A program made the translations under genes and the position numbers. The notes under the pieces are model-generated. The model had not been told where the DNA came from. It did not search any database and worked only from the letters and a program-made list of their open reading frames with translations. From positions 1,798,001-1,862,000 of the forward strand of contig NZ_CP063785.1 of assembly GCF_025860405.1 (NCBI RefSeq): a DNA stretch of 64,000 bases. The letters run 5' to 3'. This stretch comes from Tolypothrix sp. PCC 7712. Lineage in GTDB: Bacteria > Cyanobacteriota > Cyanobacteriia > Cyanobacteriales > Nostocaceae. Within the stretch, counting starts at the first letter, position 1. Every line of letters starts with the position of its first letter. This document shows positions 1-8,959 of the stretch, one piece after another.

Positions 1-120
1 CTACTTAAGGAAGCTAAAATTAACGCTTATTTAGCTGCACCTTCCAGACAAGCCAATGCCTTGGGGCAATATATTTATGGAGAGGCGCAATTATCCGCCG
101 TTCGCTCTTCTAGGGCTTAA
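1..120 (+). CDS. C-terminal end of a CDS cut by the window edge
   Basis: An open frame runs from the first base to a TAA at 118-120 and gives the last 39 residues of a protein that begins outside the window. The tail contains NALGQYIYG, which loosely resembles the end of ParM/StbA-type actin-like proteins. The next gene starts five bases downstream on the same strand, so the two are probably co-transcribed. The ParM idea is an inference from a short tail and from a following small coiled-coil protein; it would need the upstream sequence. Confidence 0.55.
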   Translation, partial: LLKEAKINAYLAAPSRQANALGQYIYGEAQLSAVRSSRA

Positions 121-125
121 AACTG

Positions 126-635
126 ATGTTCCAATGGTCAAAAAAAGTAGTGAAATCGGTCACGTTCAATCCAGGGGTCGCTGATGAAAGTTTGTTGGCG
201 CTTGTAGAAAGCTATTTGGAGAAACAAGTCGATAAAACTTTCAGCGACCTGTGTAAAGAAGCTCTATGGCAGTCTTTATGTGTACCGGAATCAGTAAAAC
301 CTATTCCGCAAACAACAACAGCAACAACAGATGCGGTTGAACAACAAATCGGTAAACTGCAAAATCAACTGGCTGACCTTGAGGAACGCTTTTTTGCCAA
401 GGAATCTCATCGGTTGGAGGTAATGGAAAGCCAAATTATGCAACTTACTCAACAAGTTGCTCATTTGGCTATTATGGTTGCTGAAAGACCAGTGATTCAG
501 TATTCCGTGCCAACAACATCAGCCCCAGCAAGCTCAGTAGTGGAAGTAGTAAATAATACTTATATGCCACCTCCACCACCTCAAGAGGTTGATCCTGTAA
601 TCAGCCGACTTAGCCAGTTTCTCGATGATTTTTAA
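126..635 (+). CDS. Small coiled-coil protein, possible ParR-like partner of the upstream gene
   Basis: This is a 169-residue soluble protein that I do not recognise with certainty. Residues 20-50 form a helical segment (ESYLEKQVDKTFSDLCKEAL) of the kind found in small DNA-binding partner proteins. Residues 70-115 are predicted coiled coil rich in Q, E and L. The tail is Pro-rich, with PPPPP near residue 150, and ends in a short acidic helix. It starts five bases after the stop of the upstream frame, which suggests translational coupling. If the upstream gene is a ParM-like filament former, this could be its adaptor or centromere-binding protein. That is inference only; no catalytic motif is visible. 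Confidence 0.6.
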   Translation: MFQWSKKVVKSVTFNPGVADESLLALVESYLEKQVDKTFSDLCKEALWQSLCVPESVKPIPQTTTATTDAVEQQIGKLQNQLADLEERFFAKESHRLEVMESQIMQLTQQVAHLAIMVAERPVIQYSVPTTSAPASSVVEVVNNTYMPPPPPQEVDPVISRLSQFLDDF

Positions 636-1054
636 AGTAACATCAGGGCTTTGAGCATCTTTTGCTGTTATGTAAAATCCTTAATAGGAAAAACTATTAA
701 GGATTATTAATATTTGTGTACATTTATATATTGATTTTAAAGATGCGATCGCAGTTTTTTCCGAACTGAGAACGCCATCTTTTTTGTTCTATCAAGGGAA
801 TAAACCCATCCCTGATCAATACTGCTCGGTTAAGGATTTTCAACTCGGAATTGGGTTTGGGGAAAAGGTGAAAGGGTAAGGGTTAAAGGTTTGTTCTTGC
901 CCCTTTTCCCCTTCCTCTTTTGCCCTTAACCGACAAGTATTGCATCCCTGATTTATGCTTAGTAGCAATTATACTTAGTATTACCCTAGAATTTTTTACA
1001 CAGGATACTGTATAAAATAGTAGAATCCGCAGGTAAAAAATTTAGGATACCTTC
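636..1054. other. Intergenic region with a MITE-like insertion
   Basis: No gene is seen here. The stretch holds a GCGATCGC-type site near 746 and the 126-bp inverted-repeat element described separately at 817-942. The sequence just upstream of the next gene is AT-rich (tactgtataaaatag near 1003-1020) and could hold its promoter. Confidence 0.6.
817..942. mobile_element. MITE-like element with 10-bp target duplication
   Basis: The left end CAATACTGCTCGGTTAAGG (817-835) and the right end CCTTAACCGACAAGTATTG (924-942) are inverted repeats matching at 17 of 19 positions. The element is flanked directly on both sides by the perfect 10-bp repeat CATCCCTGAT (807-816 and 943-952), a typical target site duplication. 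The inside is purine-rich on the left half and pyrimidine-rich on the right half, so it could fold into one long hairpin. It has no ORF, so it must have been moved by a transposase encoded elsewhere. IS4-type elements make 9-12 bp duplications; assigning it to that group is inference. Confidence 0.8.
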
Positions 1055-2494
1055 ATGCCAGTTGTAGCGAACTCCATCAAATTTGGTACAGACGGCTGGC
1101 GAGGCGTGATTGGTGATGAGTTCACCTTTGAACGCCTCGCCTTAGTTGCACCAGTAGCAGCAAAAGTATTATATGATACGTATTTTCCTAGCGTTGGTAG
1201 CCGGACGATTGTTGTCGGTTACGATCGCCGATTTATGGCGGAAGACTTTGCCCGTGTTGTAGCCGATGCTGTTACCGCTGTTGGATTTGATGTGCTACTT
1301 AGCGAAACCTATGCACCCACTCCAGCTTTTAGTTGGGCAGCAAAACAACTCAATGCTTTGGGCGCATTGGTAATTACAGCTAGTCATAATCCTGGGTCAT
1401 ATTTGGGGTTAAAAGTCAAAGGTTACTTTGGCGGGTCGGTATCACCGGAAGTTACTCAAGAGATAGAAGCGCTATTACCGCAAGGAATACCGCCAAAAGC
1501 AGATACTCCAGGCAAATTAGAGATATTTGACCCTTGGCCTAGTTACACCGCAGGTTTAGAGAAGAAAGTTGATATTGCTAAACTGCGAGATGCCATAGCT
1601 TCTGGGAAACTGACTGTATTTGCGGATGTGATGCATGGGGCGGCGGCGGGTGGATTAGCCAGATTACTGGGCGATCGCGTCCATGAAATTAACAGCAATC
1701 GTGACCCTTTATTTGGTGGTGGCGCACCAGAACCCTTGCCTAAATACCTGTCAAAGCTATTTGAGGTGATAAAAACTCATCAACAAACCAATAAAACAGC
1801 TTTAACAGTGGGATTAGTGTTTGATGGGGATAGCGATCGCATTGCAGCTGTAGACGGATCAGCCAATTTTTTGAGTTCTCAGGTGCTAATCCCGATATTA
1901 ATTGACCATTTAACCTTAAGACGCAATTTTAGTGGTGAAATCGTCAAAACAGTCAGTGGTTCTGACTTAATTCCCCTGGTGGCAAAATTACATAACCTCT
2001 CAGTGTTTGAGACAGCAGTAGGTTACAAATACATTGCTGACAGAATGCTAGCTGCAGAGGTGTTGTTAGGGGGCGAAGAGTCAGGTGGAATTGGCTATGG
2101 TAGCCATATCCCCGAACGGGACGCGCTGCTATCAGCCTTGTATGTTCTAGAAGCAATCGTGGAATCTGGAAAAGATTTAGGCGAATATTATCAGGACTTA
2201 CAACAGCAAACTAATTTCATATCAGCCTACGATCGCATTGATTTACCCCTAGCGAGTATGGAAGTGCGATCGCGTCTTTTGCAACAACTGCAAACCCAAC
2301 CTTTAACGGAAATTGCAGGACAAGCCGTAATTGACTGCAAAACTATTGACGGCTACAAATTCCGGTTGGCTGACCACAGTTGGTTAATGATTCGTTTTAG
2401 CGGGACTGAACCAGTATTACGCCTGTACTGCGAAGCCGCGACAATTGAGCGAGTACATCAAACTCTTGCGTGGGCGAAACACTGGGCAGAGTAA
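1055..2494 (+). CDS. Phosphoglucomutase/phosphomannomutase family protein
   Basis: This 479-residue alpha-D-phosphohexomutase interconverts hexose 1- and 6-phosphates and feeds glycogen, sucrose or cell-wall sugar nucleotides. All four family signatures are present in order. The phosphoserine loop is TASHNPGSYLG with the catalytic Ser near residue 110. The Mg-binding loop is DGDSDR at about 257-262, the sugar-binding loop is GGEESGG, and the phosphate-binding loop is RFSGTEPVLRLYCEA near the C-terminus. The N-terminal FGTDGWRG motif is also intact. The length is normal. The choice between glucose and mannose substrate cannot be made by eye. rdgB follows 80 bases downstream, separated by a hairpin-forming repeat. 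Confidence 0.93.
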   Translation: MPVVANSIKFGTDGWRGVIGDEFTFERLALVAPVAAKVLYDTYFPSVGSRTIVVGYDRRFMAEDFARVVADAVTAVGFDVLLSETYAPTPAFSWAAKQLNALGALVITASHNPGSYLGLKVKGYFGGSVSPEVTQEIEALLPQGIPPKADTPGKLEIFDPWPSYTAGLEKKVDIAKLRDAIASGKLTVFADVMHGAAAGGLARLLGDRVHEINSNRDPLFGGGAPEPLPKYLSKLFEVIKTHQQTNKTALTVGLVFDGDSDRIAAVDGSANFLSSQVLIPILIDHLTLRRNFSGEIVKTVSGSDLIPLVAKLHNLSVFETAVGYKYIADRMLAAEVLLGGEESGGIGYGSHIPERDALLSALYVLEAIVESGKDLGEYYQDLQQQTNFISAYDRIDLPLASMEVRSRLLQQLQTQPLTEIAGQAVIDCKTIDGYKFRLADHSWLMIRFSGTEPVLRLYCEAATIERVHQTLAWAKHWAE

Positions 2495-2499
2495 AATTA

Positions 2500-2561
2500 G
2501 TTTTTAGTCATTTGTCATTTGTCCTTTGTCCTTTGACGAATGACTAAAAACAAATGACAAA
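2500..2561. repeat. Intergenic hairpin repeat
   Basis: GTTTTTAGTCATT (2500-2512) is perfectly repeated in inverted form at 2539-2551, and TTTGTCATTT (2511-2520) is inverted at 2552-2561. The loop contains the tandem heptamer TTTGTCC. It could act as a processing or termination hairpin between the mutase and rdgB genes. Confidence 0.7.
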
Positions 2562-2575
2562 TAGCAGAATGACAC

Positions 2576-3160
2576 ATGACTAAACTACTTGTAGTAGCCA
2601 CCGGAAATCCAGGTAAATTGAAAGAAATGCAACAATACTTGGTTGATTCTGGTTGGCAATTAACTCTTAAACCAGAAGAATTAGAAATTGAAGAGACAGG
2701 CGATACCTTTGCGGCGAATGCTTGTCTAAAAGCTTCCCAAGTGGCCAAAGCTACGCAAAGTTGGGCAATTGCGGATGATTCTGGCTTACAAGTAGATGCG
2801 TTAGATGGCGCACCGGGGGTGTATTCTGCACGTTATGGTAGAACCGACTCAGAACGTATTGCTAGGGTATTGAACGAATTGGGAAGCGAAGTCAACCGCA
2901 AAGCACAATTTGTTTGTGCCGTGGCGATCGCTAATCCTCAGGGTGCGATCGTTTTAGAATCTGAAGGGGTTTGTCATGGCACAATACTCCATGCACCTCG
3001 CGGTAATCGTGGCTTTGGCTACGATCCAATTTTTTACTTTCCAGATAAGCAATTAACCTTTGCAGAAATGACACCACAGTTGAAGAGGTCGATTAGCCAT
3101 CGAGGTAAGGCTTTTGAATCTTTACTTCCTCAATTGGCAGGATTGAGTACTAAATTTTGA
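2576..3160 (+). CDS. rdgB: XTP/dITP diphosphatase (RdgB/HAM1 family)
   Basis: This 194-residue house-cleaning enzyme hydrolyses non-canonical purine triphosphates (dITP, XTP) to monophosphates and keeps them out of DNA. The N-terminal substrate loop ATGNPGKLKE is present. The acidic metal-binding segment EETGDTFAANACLKA, the DDSGLQVDALDGAPGVYSAR motif and the C-terminal GFGYDPIF and SHRGKA motifs are all intact. Length and motif order match the family. The gene follows the phosphohexomutase on the same strand and converges on glnB. The ATG at 2576 lies directly before the conserved N-terminus. Confidence 0.95.
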   Translation: MTKLLVVATGNPGKLKEMQQYLVDSGWQLTLKPEELEIEETGDTFAANACLKASQVAKATQSWAIADDSGLQVDALDGAPGVYSARYGRTDSERIARVLNELGSEVNRKAQFVCAVAIANPQGAIVLESEGVCHGTILHAPRGNRGFGYDPIFYFPDKQLTFAEMTPQLKRSISHRGKAFESLLPQLAGLSTKF

Positions 3161-3302
3161 TTGAGATAAATTCATCAGATTTGACAATCTCAAGTCTTAA
3201 GTTAGATTGATTTTGGAATTAAGGGATGAAATCCTGAAATAAGTTCTGAATTTAAGTCTATTTAGTCAAATTATTAGCTTTTTTAGCTAACAACTCAGCA
3301 AT

Positions 3303-3389
3303 GCCAGTTGCTGCAAAGGAGGATAACCTCAACGCCAGCTACCTACAACGGAAAAACTGTTTTCAGTGCTGGCTTTGCAACGCACTGGC
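3303..3389. repeat. Palindromic repeat with GCCAGTGCGTTG / CAACTGGC ends, between rdgB and glnB
   Basis: Outer arms at 3303-3318 (GCCAGTTGCTGCAAAG) and 3373-3389 (CTTTGCAACGCACTGGC) are inverted repeats with one bulge. Inside are a GAGG-ATAA-CCTC hairpin (3318-3329), a CCAGC/GCTGG stem and an ACTG-TTTT-CAGT hairpin (about 3357-3368). Folded as RNA this gives a compact branched structure in the convergent 3' space of rdgB and glnB. Read on the minus strand its ends match the 57-bp insert in the transposase at 26916-26972, so it belongs to a dispersed family. It may serve as a bidirectional terminator. Confidence 0.65.
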
Positions 3390-3413
3390 TGATCAAAACT
3401 AAAAGTTCAGACT

Positions 3414-4088
<675 letters not shown>

Positions 4089-4712
4089 TTAACGACTTTG
4101 ATGTTCAAAGAAGGGACGCACAACCAAATACCCAGCAGTAAAAGCAGTGAGCATAATTAATAAAATTGAGATTGCTAACCACCATCCGCTTATTTCTTTG
4201 GTTTCTGACTCAGTAGGGCCATAATATCTAACTTCTTGCTCTTCTATTAATATTGTTTCCGGCATTGAGGGTAGCATTTCTGTTACAGGTACAGCAACAT
4301 GAGTGCGATTGCCTTTCGTGGTGGTGACTTCGGGTTTAGCAGTTGGACGGGGACGTGCAACTTGCTGACGGGGACGTGCTTCCTTGGCTGGAGGCTGCTT
4401 AGTTGCGGCTGTAGTTTTCGCCTCAGGAGTAGGTACTGGGCGATCGCTTGGCTTAGTAGGTAGTGGAGTTGGTACATCCACCAACTTTTGCAAATGCAAT
4501 AAAGACTCAACAACTTTGGTAATTTCTTGGCGCAGTAGTTGATTTTCTTGCACTAGTTTGTGATTTTTAGATGTCAGTGCATCTATTTGTATTTGTGCTG
4601 ACTTTAACTCATCCGCCAACTCCCGATATACAGAAAGCGGTACAGATGGCGGCTGCGCTGGAGCCTTGTCTGCATCTGGATTGTAATAAATAGAACTTGT
4701 AGTTGTTACCAT
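4089..4712 (-). CDS. Membrane-anchored coiled-coil protein of unknown function
   Basis: This 207-residue protein has three parts. A predicted coiled coil lies at about residues 28-72 (YRELADELKSAQIQIDAL onward). A Pro/Ala/Thr/Lys-rich linker spans about 78-150. One transmembrane helix lies near the C-terminus (WWLAISILLIMLTAFTAGYL) and is followed by a short basic tail. No signal peptide is seen, so it is probably tail-anchored with the coiled coil in the cytoplasm. I recognise no functional family. It stands alone, between glnB and thiD and on their strand, with wide gaps on both sides. Confidence 0.75.
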   Translation of the reverse strand: MVTTTSSIYYNPDADKAPAQPPSVPLSVYRELADELKSAQIQIDALTSKNHKLVQENQLLRQEITKVVESLLHLQKLVDVPTPLPTKPSDRPVPTPEAKTTAATKQPPAKEARPRQQVARPRPTAKPEVTTTKGNRTHVAVPVTEMLPSMPETILIEEQEVRYYGPTESETKEISGWWLAISILLIMLTAFTAGYLVVRPFFEHQSR

Positions 4713-4880
4713 TTGTCGCCTGGTATTAAAAATCGAAGTAATTCATTATGTTGTAGAGATACTATCAGAGATAGTCAACTCTGAAACCATGCTGAAGAAT
4801 TATTGAAAAATTATTGAATAGAGAAAAAAGTAGGGAATGGGTAATGGGTAATTGGTAATGGGTGATAGATATTTATTATT

Positions 4881-4930
4881 TCTCCCTCATCTTCCTCATC
4901 TCCCTCATCCCCCTCATCTCCCTCATCTCC
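4881..4930. repeat. Short tandem repeat (CTCCCTCAT)n
   Basis: About five imperfect copies of a nine-base unit CTCCCTCAT lie directly behind the thiD stop codon. They belong to the short tandemly repeated repeats common in Nostocales spacers. Confidence 0.75.
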
Positions 4931-4938
4931 CCTATCAC

Positions 4939-5763
4939 CTAGCCTCTCTGAAGCAAAGGGAAGAAATGACCCACAGGGCCTTGTCCTTTGCCAATATCGA
5001 GGGAATAAGTGAGTGCAGTTGTAACATAGTTTTTTGCTTGCTGCACTGCTGTTAAGAGGTCTTTATTTTGAGCTAAATTGGCAGCGATCGCAGCTGATAA
5101 AGTACAACCAGTACCGTGGGTATTTTTGGTTTCTACTACTTGGGTAGTGATAGTTTCTACATTTTGCCCATCAAACCAGATATCAACACCACGTAAGTTT
5201 CCTTGCATACCTCCACCTTTGACTAAAACTGCTTTCGCACCTAATTTGCGGTGGATGGTTTCGGCGGCTGCTTGCATATCTTCCAGGGAATTAATCGCTA
5301 AACCACTCATAATTTGAGCTTCATAGCGGTTTGGTGTGACAATAGCAGCTTGGGGTATTAAGGCACTACAAAGAGTCTGGACTGCGTCATCATCAATCAA
5401 TTGTGCCCCTGTGCGTGAAACCATTACTGGATCGACTACTAAGTTATTGATCTTCCAAGCTTCTACTTGTTGAGCAACAGCTAAGATAATCTCCTTGTTG
5501 AGCAACATTCCTGTTTTTGCAGCTTGTACACCAATATCCTCAACCACCGCCTGAATTTGCGCTACTACAGCCTCAACAGGTATAGCATCAACTCGGCTTA
5601 CCCCCAAGGTATTTTGCGCCGTGATGCAGGTAATAGCACTAGTTCCGTGGACACAGTGAAAAGCAAAAGTGCGTAAATCCGTTTGAATTCCCGCACCACC
5701 ACCACTATCTGAGCCAGCAATAGTTAAAGCAACAGGTATCTTGGATTGTGTAACAGCGTTCAT
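4939..5763 (-). CDS. thiD: Hydroxymethylpyrimidine/phosphomethylpyrimidine kinase
   Basis: This ribokinase-fold enzyme phosphorylates HMP to HMP-P and then HMP-PP, the pyrimidine moiety of thiamine. The N-terminal motif TIAGSDSGGGAGIQTDL, the middle VVDPVMVSRTGAQL and TPNRYEA motifs, and the C-terminal anion hole and catalytic Asp region NTHGTGCTLSAAIAA are all present. I chose the ATG at 5763, giving 274 residues. A TTG at 5778 would add five residues but sits inside a GGTCAAGGGTTAAGG repeat that looks non-coding. The protein length is normal. No TPP riboswitch is visible in the short, repeat-filled upstream region. Confidence 0.94.
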   Translation of the reverse strand: MNAVTQSKIPVALTIAGSDSGGGAGIQTDLRTFAFHCVHGTSAITCITAQNTLGVSRVDAIPVEAVVAQIQAVVEDIGVQAAKTGMLLNKEIILAVAQQVEAWKINNLVVDPVMVSRTGAQLIDDDAVQTLCSALIPQAAIVTPNRYEAQIMSGLAINSLEDMQAAAETIHRKLGAKAVLVKGGGMQGNLRGVDIWFDGQNVETITTQVVETKNTHGTGCTLSAAIAANLAQNKDLLTAVQQAKNYVTTALTYSLDIGKGQGPVGHFFPLLQRG

Positions 5764-5774
5764 CTGATTTAAGG

Positions 5775-5879
5775 TCAAGGGTCAAGGGTTAAGGGTTAAA
5801 GGTCAAGAGTTAAGTATATTTATTTATTGTGAATGATTAAGTGTTTTGTTCCCATTACCCATTACCCATTACCCATTAC
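5775..5879. repeat. Two short tandem repeats upstream of thiD
   Basis: GGTCAAGGGT-type heptamers run from 5775 to about 5808, and four copies of CCCATTA lie at 5851-5879. The second block touches the stop codon of the following minus-strand gene. These are spacer repeats typical of Nostocales. Confidence 0.7.
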
Positions 5880-6292
5880 TTAGTCCCTAATTTACTTTGT
5901 AAATACTTACCCCATTCAGCTGCTAAAGGGATTTCGGTAAAAGGGACTTTTACAGATTTAGCAGGTTCAGGAAAGAGAAATTCTAATTCAATCTGACGAC
6001 CTTTTTCTGGTGGTGATTCTAAATTAGATAATTTGTCATCAACTAAAAGATTGATTGTTTGGACATCATCTAAAGAAAATGTCTCCAGTTTAATTGGCCC
6101 TTTAGGCGTAGGTTTTCCCCAAGTTATATTGTTATCTTTTTGACCCAATACTGCATAGATATCATACTTTGCCCGTTCAAATTGCTCTGCCCAAGCGCGG
6201 TAAGCTTCAACTTTTTGATACTCTTTTGAGCCTTGCCAAGCCAACCAGAAAAACATTGCTAACAAAGGCAACCACAATAGACCATGTTCCAT
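5876..6292 (-). CDS. Small membrane protein of unknown function
   Basis: This 138-residue protein has an N-terminal hydrophobic helix (LLWLPLLAMFFWLAW, residues 5-19) followed by a mixed alpha/beta domain. No cysteines or catalytic signatures are seen. The single helix with a large following domain suggests an inner-membrane or thylakoid-membrane anchor. I do not recognise the family. It is divergent from the subtilisin-like protease gene that starts 117 bases away on the other strand, so the two may share a regulatory region. Confidence 0.75.
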   Translation of the reverse strand: MEHGLLWLPLLAMFFWLAWQGSKEYQKVEAYRAWAEQFERAKYDIYAVLGQKDNNITWGKPTPKGPIKLETFSLDDVQTINLLVDDKLSNLESPPEKGRQIELEFLFPEPAKSVKVPFTEIPLAAEWGKYLQSKLGTK

Positions 6293-6409
6293 TGTTTCAA
6301 CAGTCCTGAGTGCTAAGTGAAAGTTTTAACTTAAGTGCAAAATACACCAACTCGAGGCACAGATAAGTTATCGTAGTGAGCAACTGGCAAAAAGCGGTGA
6401 TGACTTTAT

Positions 6410-8263
6410 ATGAGAAGGCTTATATTATTTTGCTTGTTTCTCATTGGTTTGGGGGCGGCTGTATTTGGGTTCCTCAATTTTCAGGGACTAGCAGCCAAGG
6501 GTGAGTTTGAGACGATTCTGCTTGATTTTCGTGAAGATATACCCAAAGAGGTAGTAGAGAAAGATTTGCAAGCGATCGCTCAACAATACCAGGTTACACC
6601 CCAACTCGATAATAAATTTTCAGCAAAAGATAATGTGTATATTATCAAAGGCGATCGCCAACTGCTGAAAGAACTGCAAAAATCCAAATTCAAGTCGGCT
6701 ACAGAATTTATCGAGCCAAATTATATTTACAACAATATTCCCCAACCGGGTGAATTTGCTTATTTGGGAGAATTTTTAAAACCCAATGAAGATGAAGAGA
6801 ATGTCACTTCCTCATTAACTGGCCCTAATGACCAGTATTACAGTAAGCAGTGGAATTTACATAACATTGGCATTGAAGGCGCGTGGAGTCAAACCAAAGG
6901 TAGTGGCATTACGGTTGCTGTCATTGATACTGGTATCACTCGCGTACGCGACTTATATGAAACGAAATTTGTCAAAGGCTACGATTTCGTTAACGATAGA
7001 GAAGAAGCCAAAGACGATAACGGTCATGGTACCCATGTTGCAGGTACTATTGCCCAAGCTACCAATAATAAATATGGTGTAGCTGGTATTGCCTACGAAG
7101 CTAATCTCATGCCTTTGAAGGTATTGAATGAGTATGGTGGTGGTACAGTTGCCGATATTGCCGAGGCGATTAAATTTGCTGCTGATAAAGGCGCAGATGT
7201 CATTAATATGAGCTTGGGTGGTGGCGGTGAAAGCCAGTTAATGAAGCAAGCTATTGACTATGCCCACAACAAAGGTGTTGTGATTGTGGCGGCGGCTGGT
7301 AACGAAAACGCGAATGGTGCTAGTTATCCAGCACGTTATCCCCATGTTATTGGCGTTTCAGCATACGGCCCAGACAGTGAAAAAGCCCCATATTCCAACT
7401 TTGGTGCTGGGGTTGATATTTCTGCCCCTGGTGGTAGCGATGCTGGCAAGATTCTGCAAGAAACCATCAATGATCAAGGTGAAGGTGTGTTCCTTGGCTT
7501 CCAAGGTACAAGTATGGCATCTCCCCACGTTGCTGGTGTAGCTGCATTAATCAAAGCTAAAGGTATCACAGATCCCGATGAAGTTTTAAAAGTCCTCAAA
7601 CAGTCTTCACGGGCTATTCAAGAAGATGGTTTAAACTACTACGGTTCTGGGCTACTCAATGCCGAAGCCGCCGTTAAACTTGCCACTGACGGTCAAATTA
7701 GCTTCTCTGATTTCTTCCGTTGGTTAAGAGATAACGGCTATCTCAACCCTGGATTTTGGATTGATGGCGGTGCTGTAGCGCTGTTACCCAAAATTTTGAT
7801 GGTAGTTGGTTCTTATCTATTAGCTTGGTTTTTACGAGTTTACTTTCCTTTCACTTGGAGTTGGTCTTTATCCAGTGGTTTAATTGCTGGTAGTTCGGGA
7901 TTATTCTTCCTTAAAGGAATTTATATCTTTGACCTGCCTCAATGGCCTTTCCGGCTTTTGGGTAGTTCTATTCCCGAATTAGGTAACAGTCTCCAAGGCA
8001 CTGGTGATTTAAATCCCTTGTTTGCTAGCGTATTGATTCCTATAGTTCTCGTTGCATTACTACTGGGACATCCTAGCGGCAAATGGTTTGCCATTGGTTC
8101 TAGCCTTGGTGTGGCAGCCTGTTTGACAGTCAGTGCCCTTTACGATCCTGCTGTTTGGGGTTTGGGCAGTAGCCACTTAGCCCGCGTTTTCTTGATTGCT
8201 AATGCCCTGCTGTGTTATGGATTAGCTCGTTTAGCCTTGAAAAACGAAAGGCAAGTAGCTTAG
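6410..8263 (+). CDS. Subtilisin-like (S8) serine protease with C-terminal membrane domain
   Basis: This 617-residue protein starts with a signal/anchor helix (LILFCLFLIGLGAAVFGFL). An inhibitor-like propeptide region follows, to about residue 130. The S8 catalytic domain has Asp173 in AVIDTGI, His206 in GHGTHVAG and Ser368 in GTSMASPHVAG, so the triad is complete. After about residue 440 come a linker and four to five hydrophobic helices that run to the C-terminus, which is unusual for secreted subtilases. It is therefore probably a membrane-anchored peptidase with its active site outside the cytoplasm. The substrate is unknown. It is not the calcium-dependent PrcA type as far as can be judged by eye. 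Confidence 0.92.
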   Translation: MRRLILFCLFLIGLGAAVFGFLNFQGLAAKGEFETILLDFREDIPKEVVEKDLQAIAQQYQVTPQLDNKFSAKDNVYIIKGDRQLLKELQKSKFKSATEFIEPNYIYNNIPQPGEFAYLGEFLKPNEDEENVTSSLTGPNDQYYSKQWNLHNIGIEGAWSQTKGSGITVAVIDTGITRVRDLYETKFVKGYDFVNDREEAKDDNGHGTHVAGTIAQATNNKYGVAGIAYEANLMPLKVLNEYGGGTVADIAEAIKFAADKGADVINMSLGGGGESQLMKQAIDYAHNKGVVIVAAAGNENANGASYPARYPHVIGVSAYGPDSEKAPYSNFGAGVDISAPGGSDAGKILQETINDQGEGVFLGFQGTSMASPHVAGVAALIKAKGITDPDEVLKVLKQSSRAIQEDGLNYYGSGLLNAEAAVKLATDGQISFSDFFRWLRDNGYLNPGFWIDGGAVALLPKILMVVGSYLLAWFLRVYFPFTWSWSLSSGLIAGSSGLFFLKGIYIFDLPQWPFRLLGSSIPELGNSLQGTGDLNPLFASVLIPIVLVALLLGHPSGKWFAIGSSLGVAACLTVSALYDPAVWGLGSSHLARVFLIANALLCYGLARLALKNERQVA

Positions 8264-8415
8264 TTAATTAACTGATATGCATTAGAGAAAATCTTCTCGC
8301 ATTCAAGCTATTCAGGCTCAGGGAGGATGAGAAAAAGGGGATAAAAATTCAAAATTCACAATTATCCCCTTTTTCCTCCCAACAAACACCCAACACCCAA
8401 CACCAAAAAAATTAT

Positions 8416-8649
8416 ATGAGTACTACAGTTACAGGCACTATTGAACACCGCGACATCGGTACTGGCGCTTGGGCGCTAGTTACCGATGAAGGCGTTACTT
8501 ATGAACTTCCTAGAAGTGTAGATAAAAAATTATTAAAAGTAGGGCAAAAAGCCAAAGTTACGGGCAAAGTGCGAGAAGATATCATGACTACTGCCATGAT
8601 TGGCCCTGTCCTGGAAGTAAAATCTTTTGATGTAATTAGTTCTGATTAG
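8416..8649 (+). CDS. Small conserved beta-rich protein, OB-fold-like
   Basis: This 77-residue protein begins TVTGTIEHRDIGTGAWALVT and continues as alternating short beta strands with KVTGKVREDIM. The pattern suggests a small OB-like barrel. No catalytic residues can be named. Its last 14 bases overlap the end of the convergent thioredoxin-like gene on the other strand. There is no clear ribosome binding site before the ATG; the upstream sequence is a CAACACCC-type tandem repeat followed by an A-run. Function unknown. Confidence 0.72.
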   Translation: MSTTVTGTIEHRDIGTGAWALVTDEGVTYELPRSVDKKLLKVGQKAKVTGKVREDIMTTAMIGPVLEVKSFDVISSD

Positions 8650-8959
8650 CTGCGGAAGCTAAAACTTCTTGTAATCGGCTTCTAAATTCACCTTTGGGAT
8701 GGCCTCCTTTAACTTCACCAATAATCTGAAACTCTCCTTCAGGAGAATTACAGAGAATGTAGGTAGGCCATCCCATTTCTGATTTATCGGGATATTGAGT
8801 TAACAAAATCTTACGATACTTGCGATAAGTAGCCGTATCCTGCATTTTGACATCAATGAATTGCAAACCGAGTTCTTCAGCTACCTTTTGGTCATAAAAT
8901 GACATTTTGTGGCAAATGCCGCATTCTTCCGAAGAGAACTTAATTACTGCTAAATTCAT
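8636..8959 (-). CDS. Thioredoxin-family protein with CGIC active site
   Basis: This 107-residue thioredoxin-fold protein carries the redox motif CGIC (Cys13, Cys16) directly after the first beta strand. It has the family cis-Pro in GWPTY. The TATYRKYRKILLTQYPDKSEM segment is longer than in classic thioredoxins. It may reduce disulfides or act in a thiol relay in the cytoplasm. It overlaps the preceding small gene by 14 bases at the 3' ends. Its start faces the hetF leader and NsiR1 array, so NsiR1 transcripts run towards it on the same strand. Confidence 0.85.
   Translation of the reverse strand: MNLAVIKFSSEECGICHKMSFYDQKVAEELGLQFIDVKMQDTATYRKYRKILLTQYPDKSEMGWPTYILCNSPEGEFQIIGEVKGGHPKGEFRSRLQEVLASAANQN

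Noticed and set aside
5779..5816. TPP riboswitch upstream of thiD
   Set aside because: The upstream DNA is a short tandem repeat without the conserved THI-box sequence.
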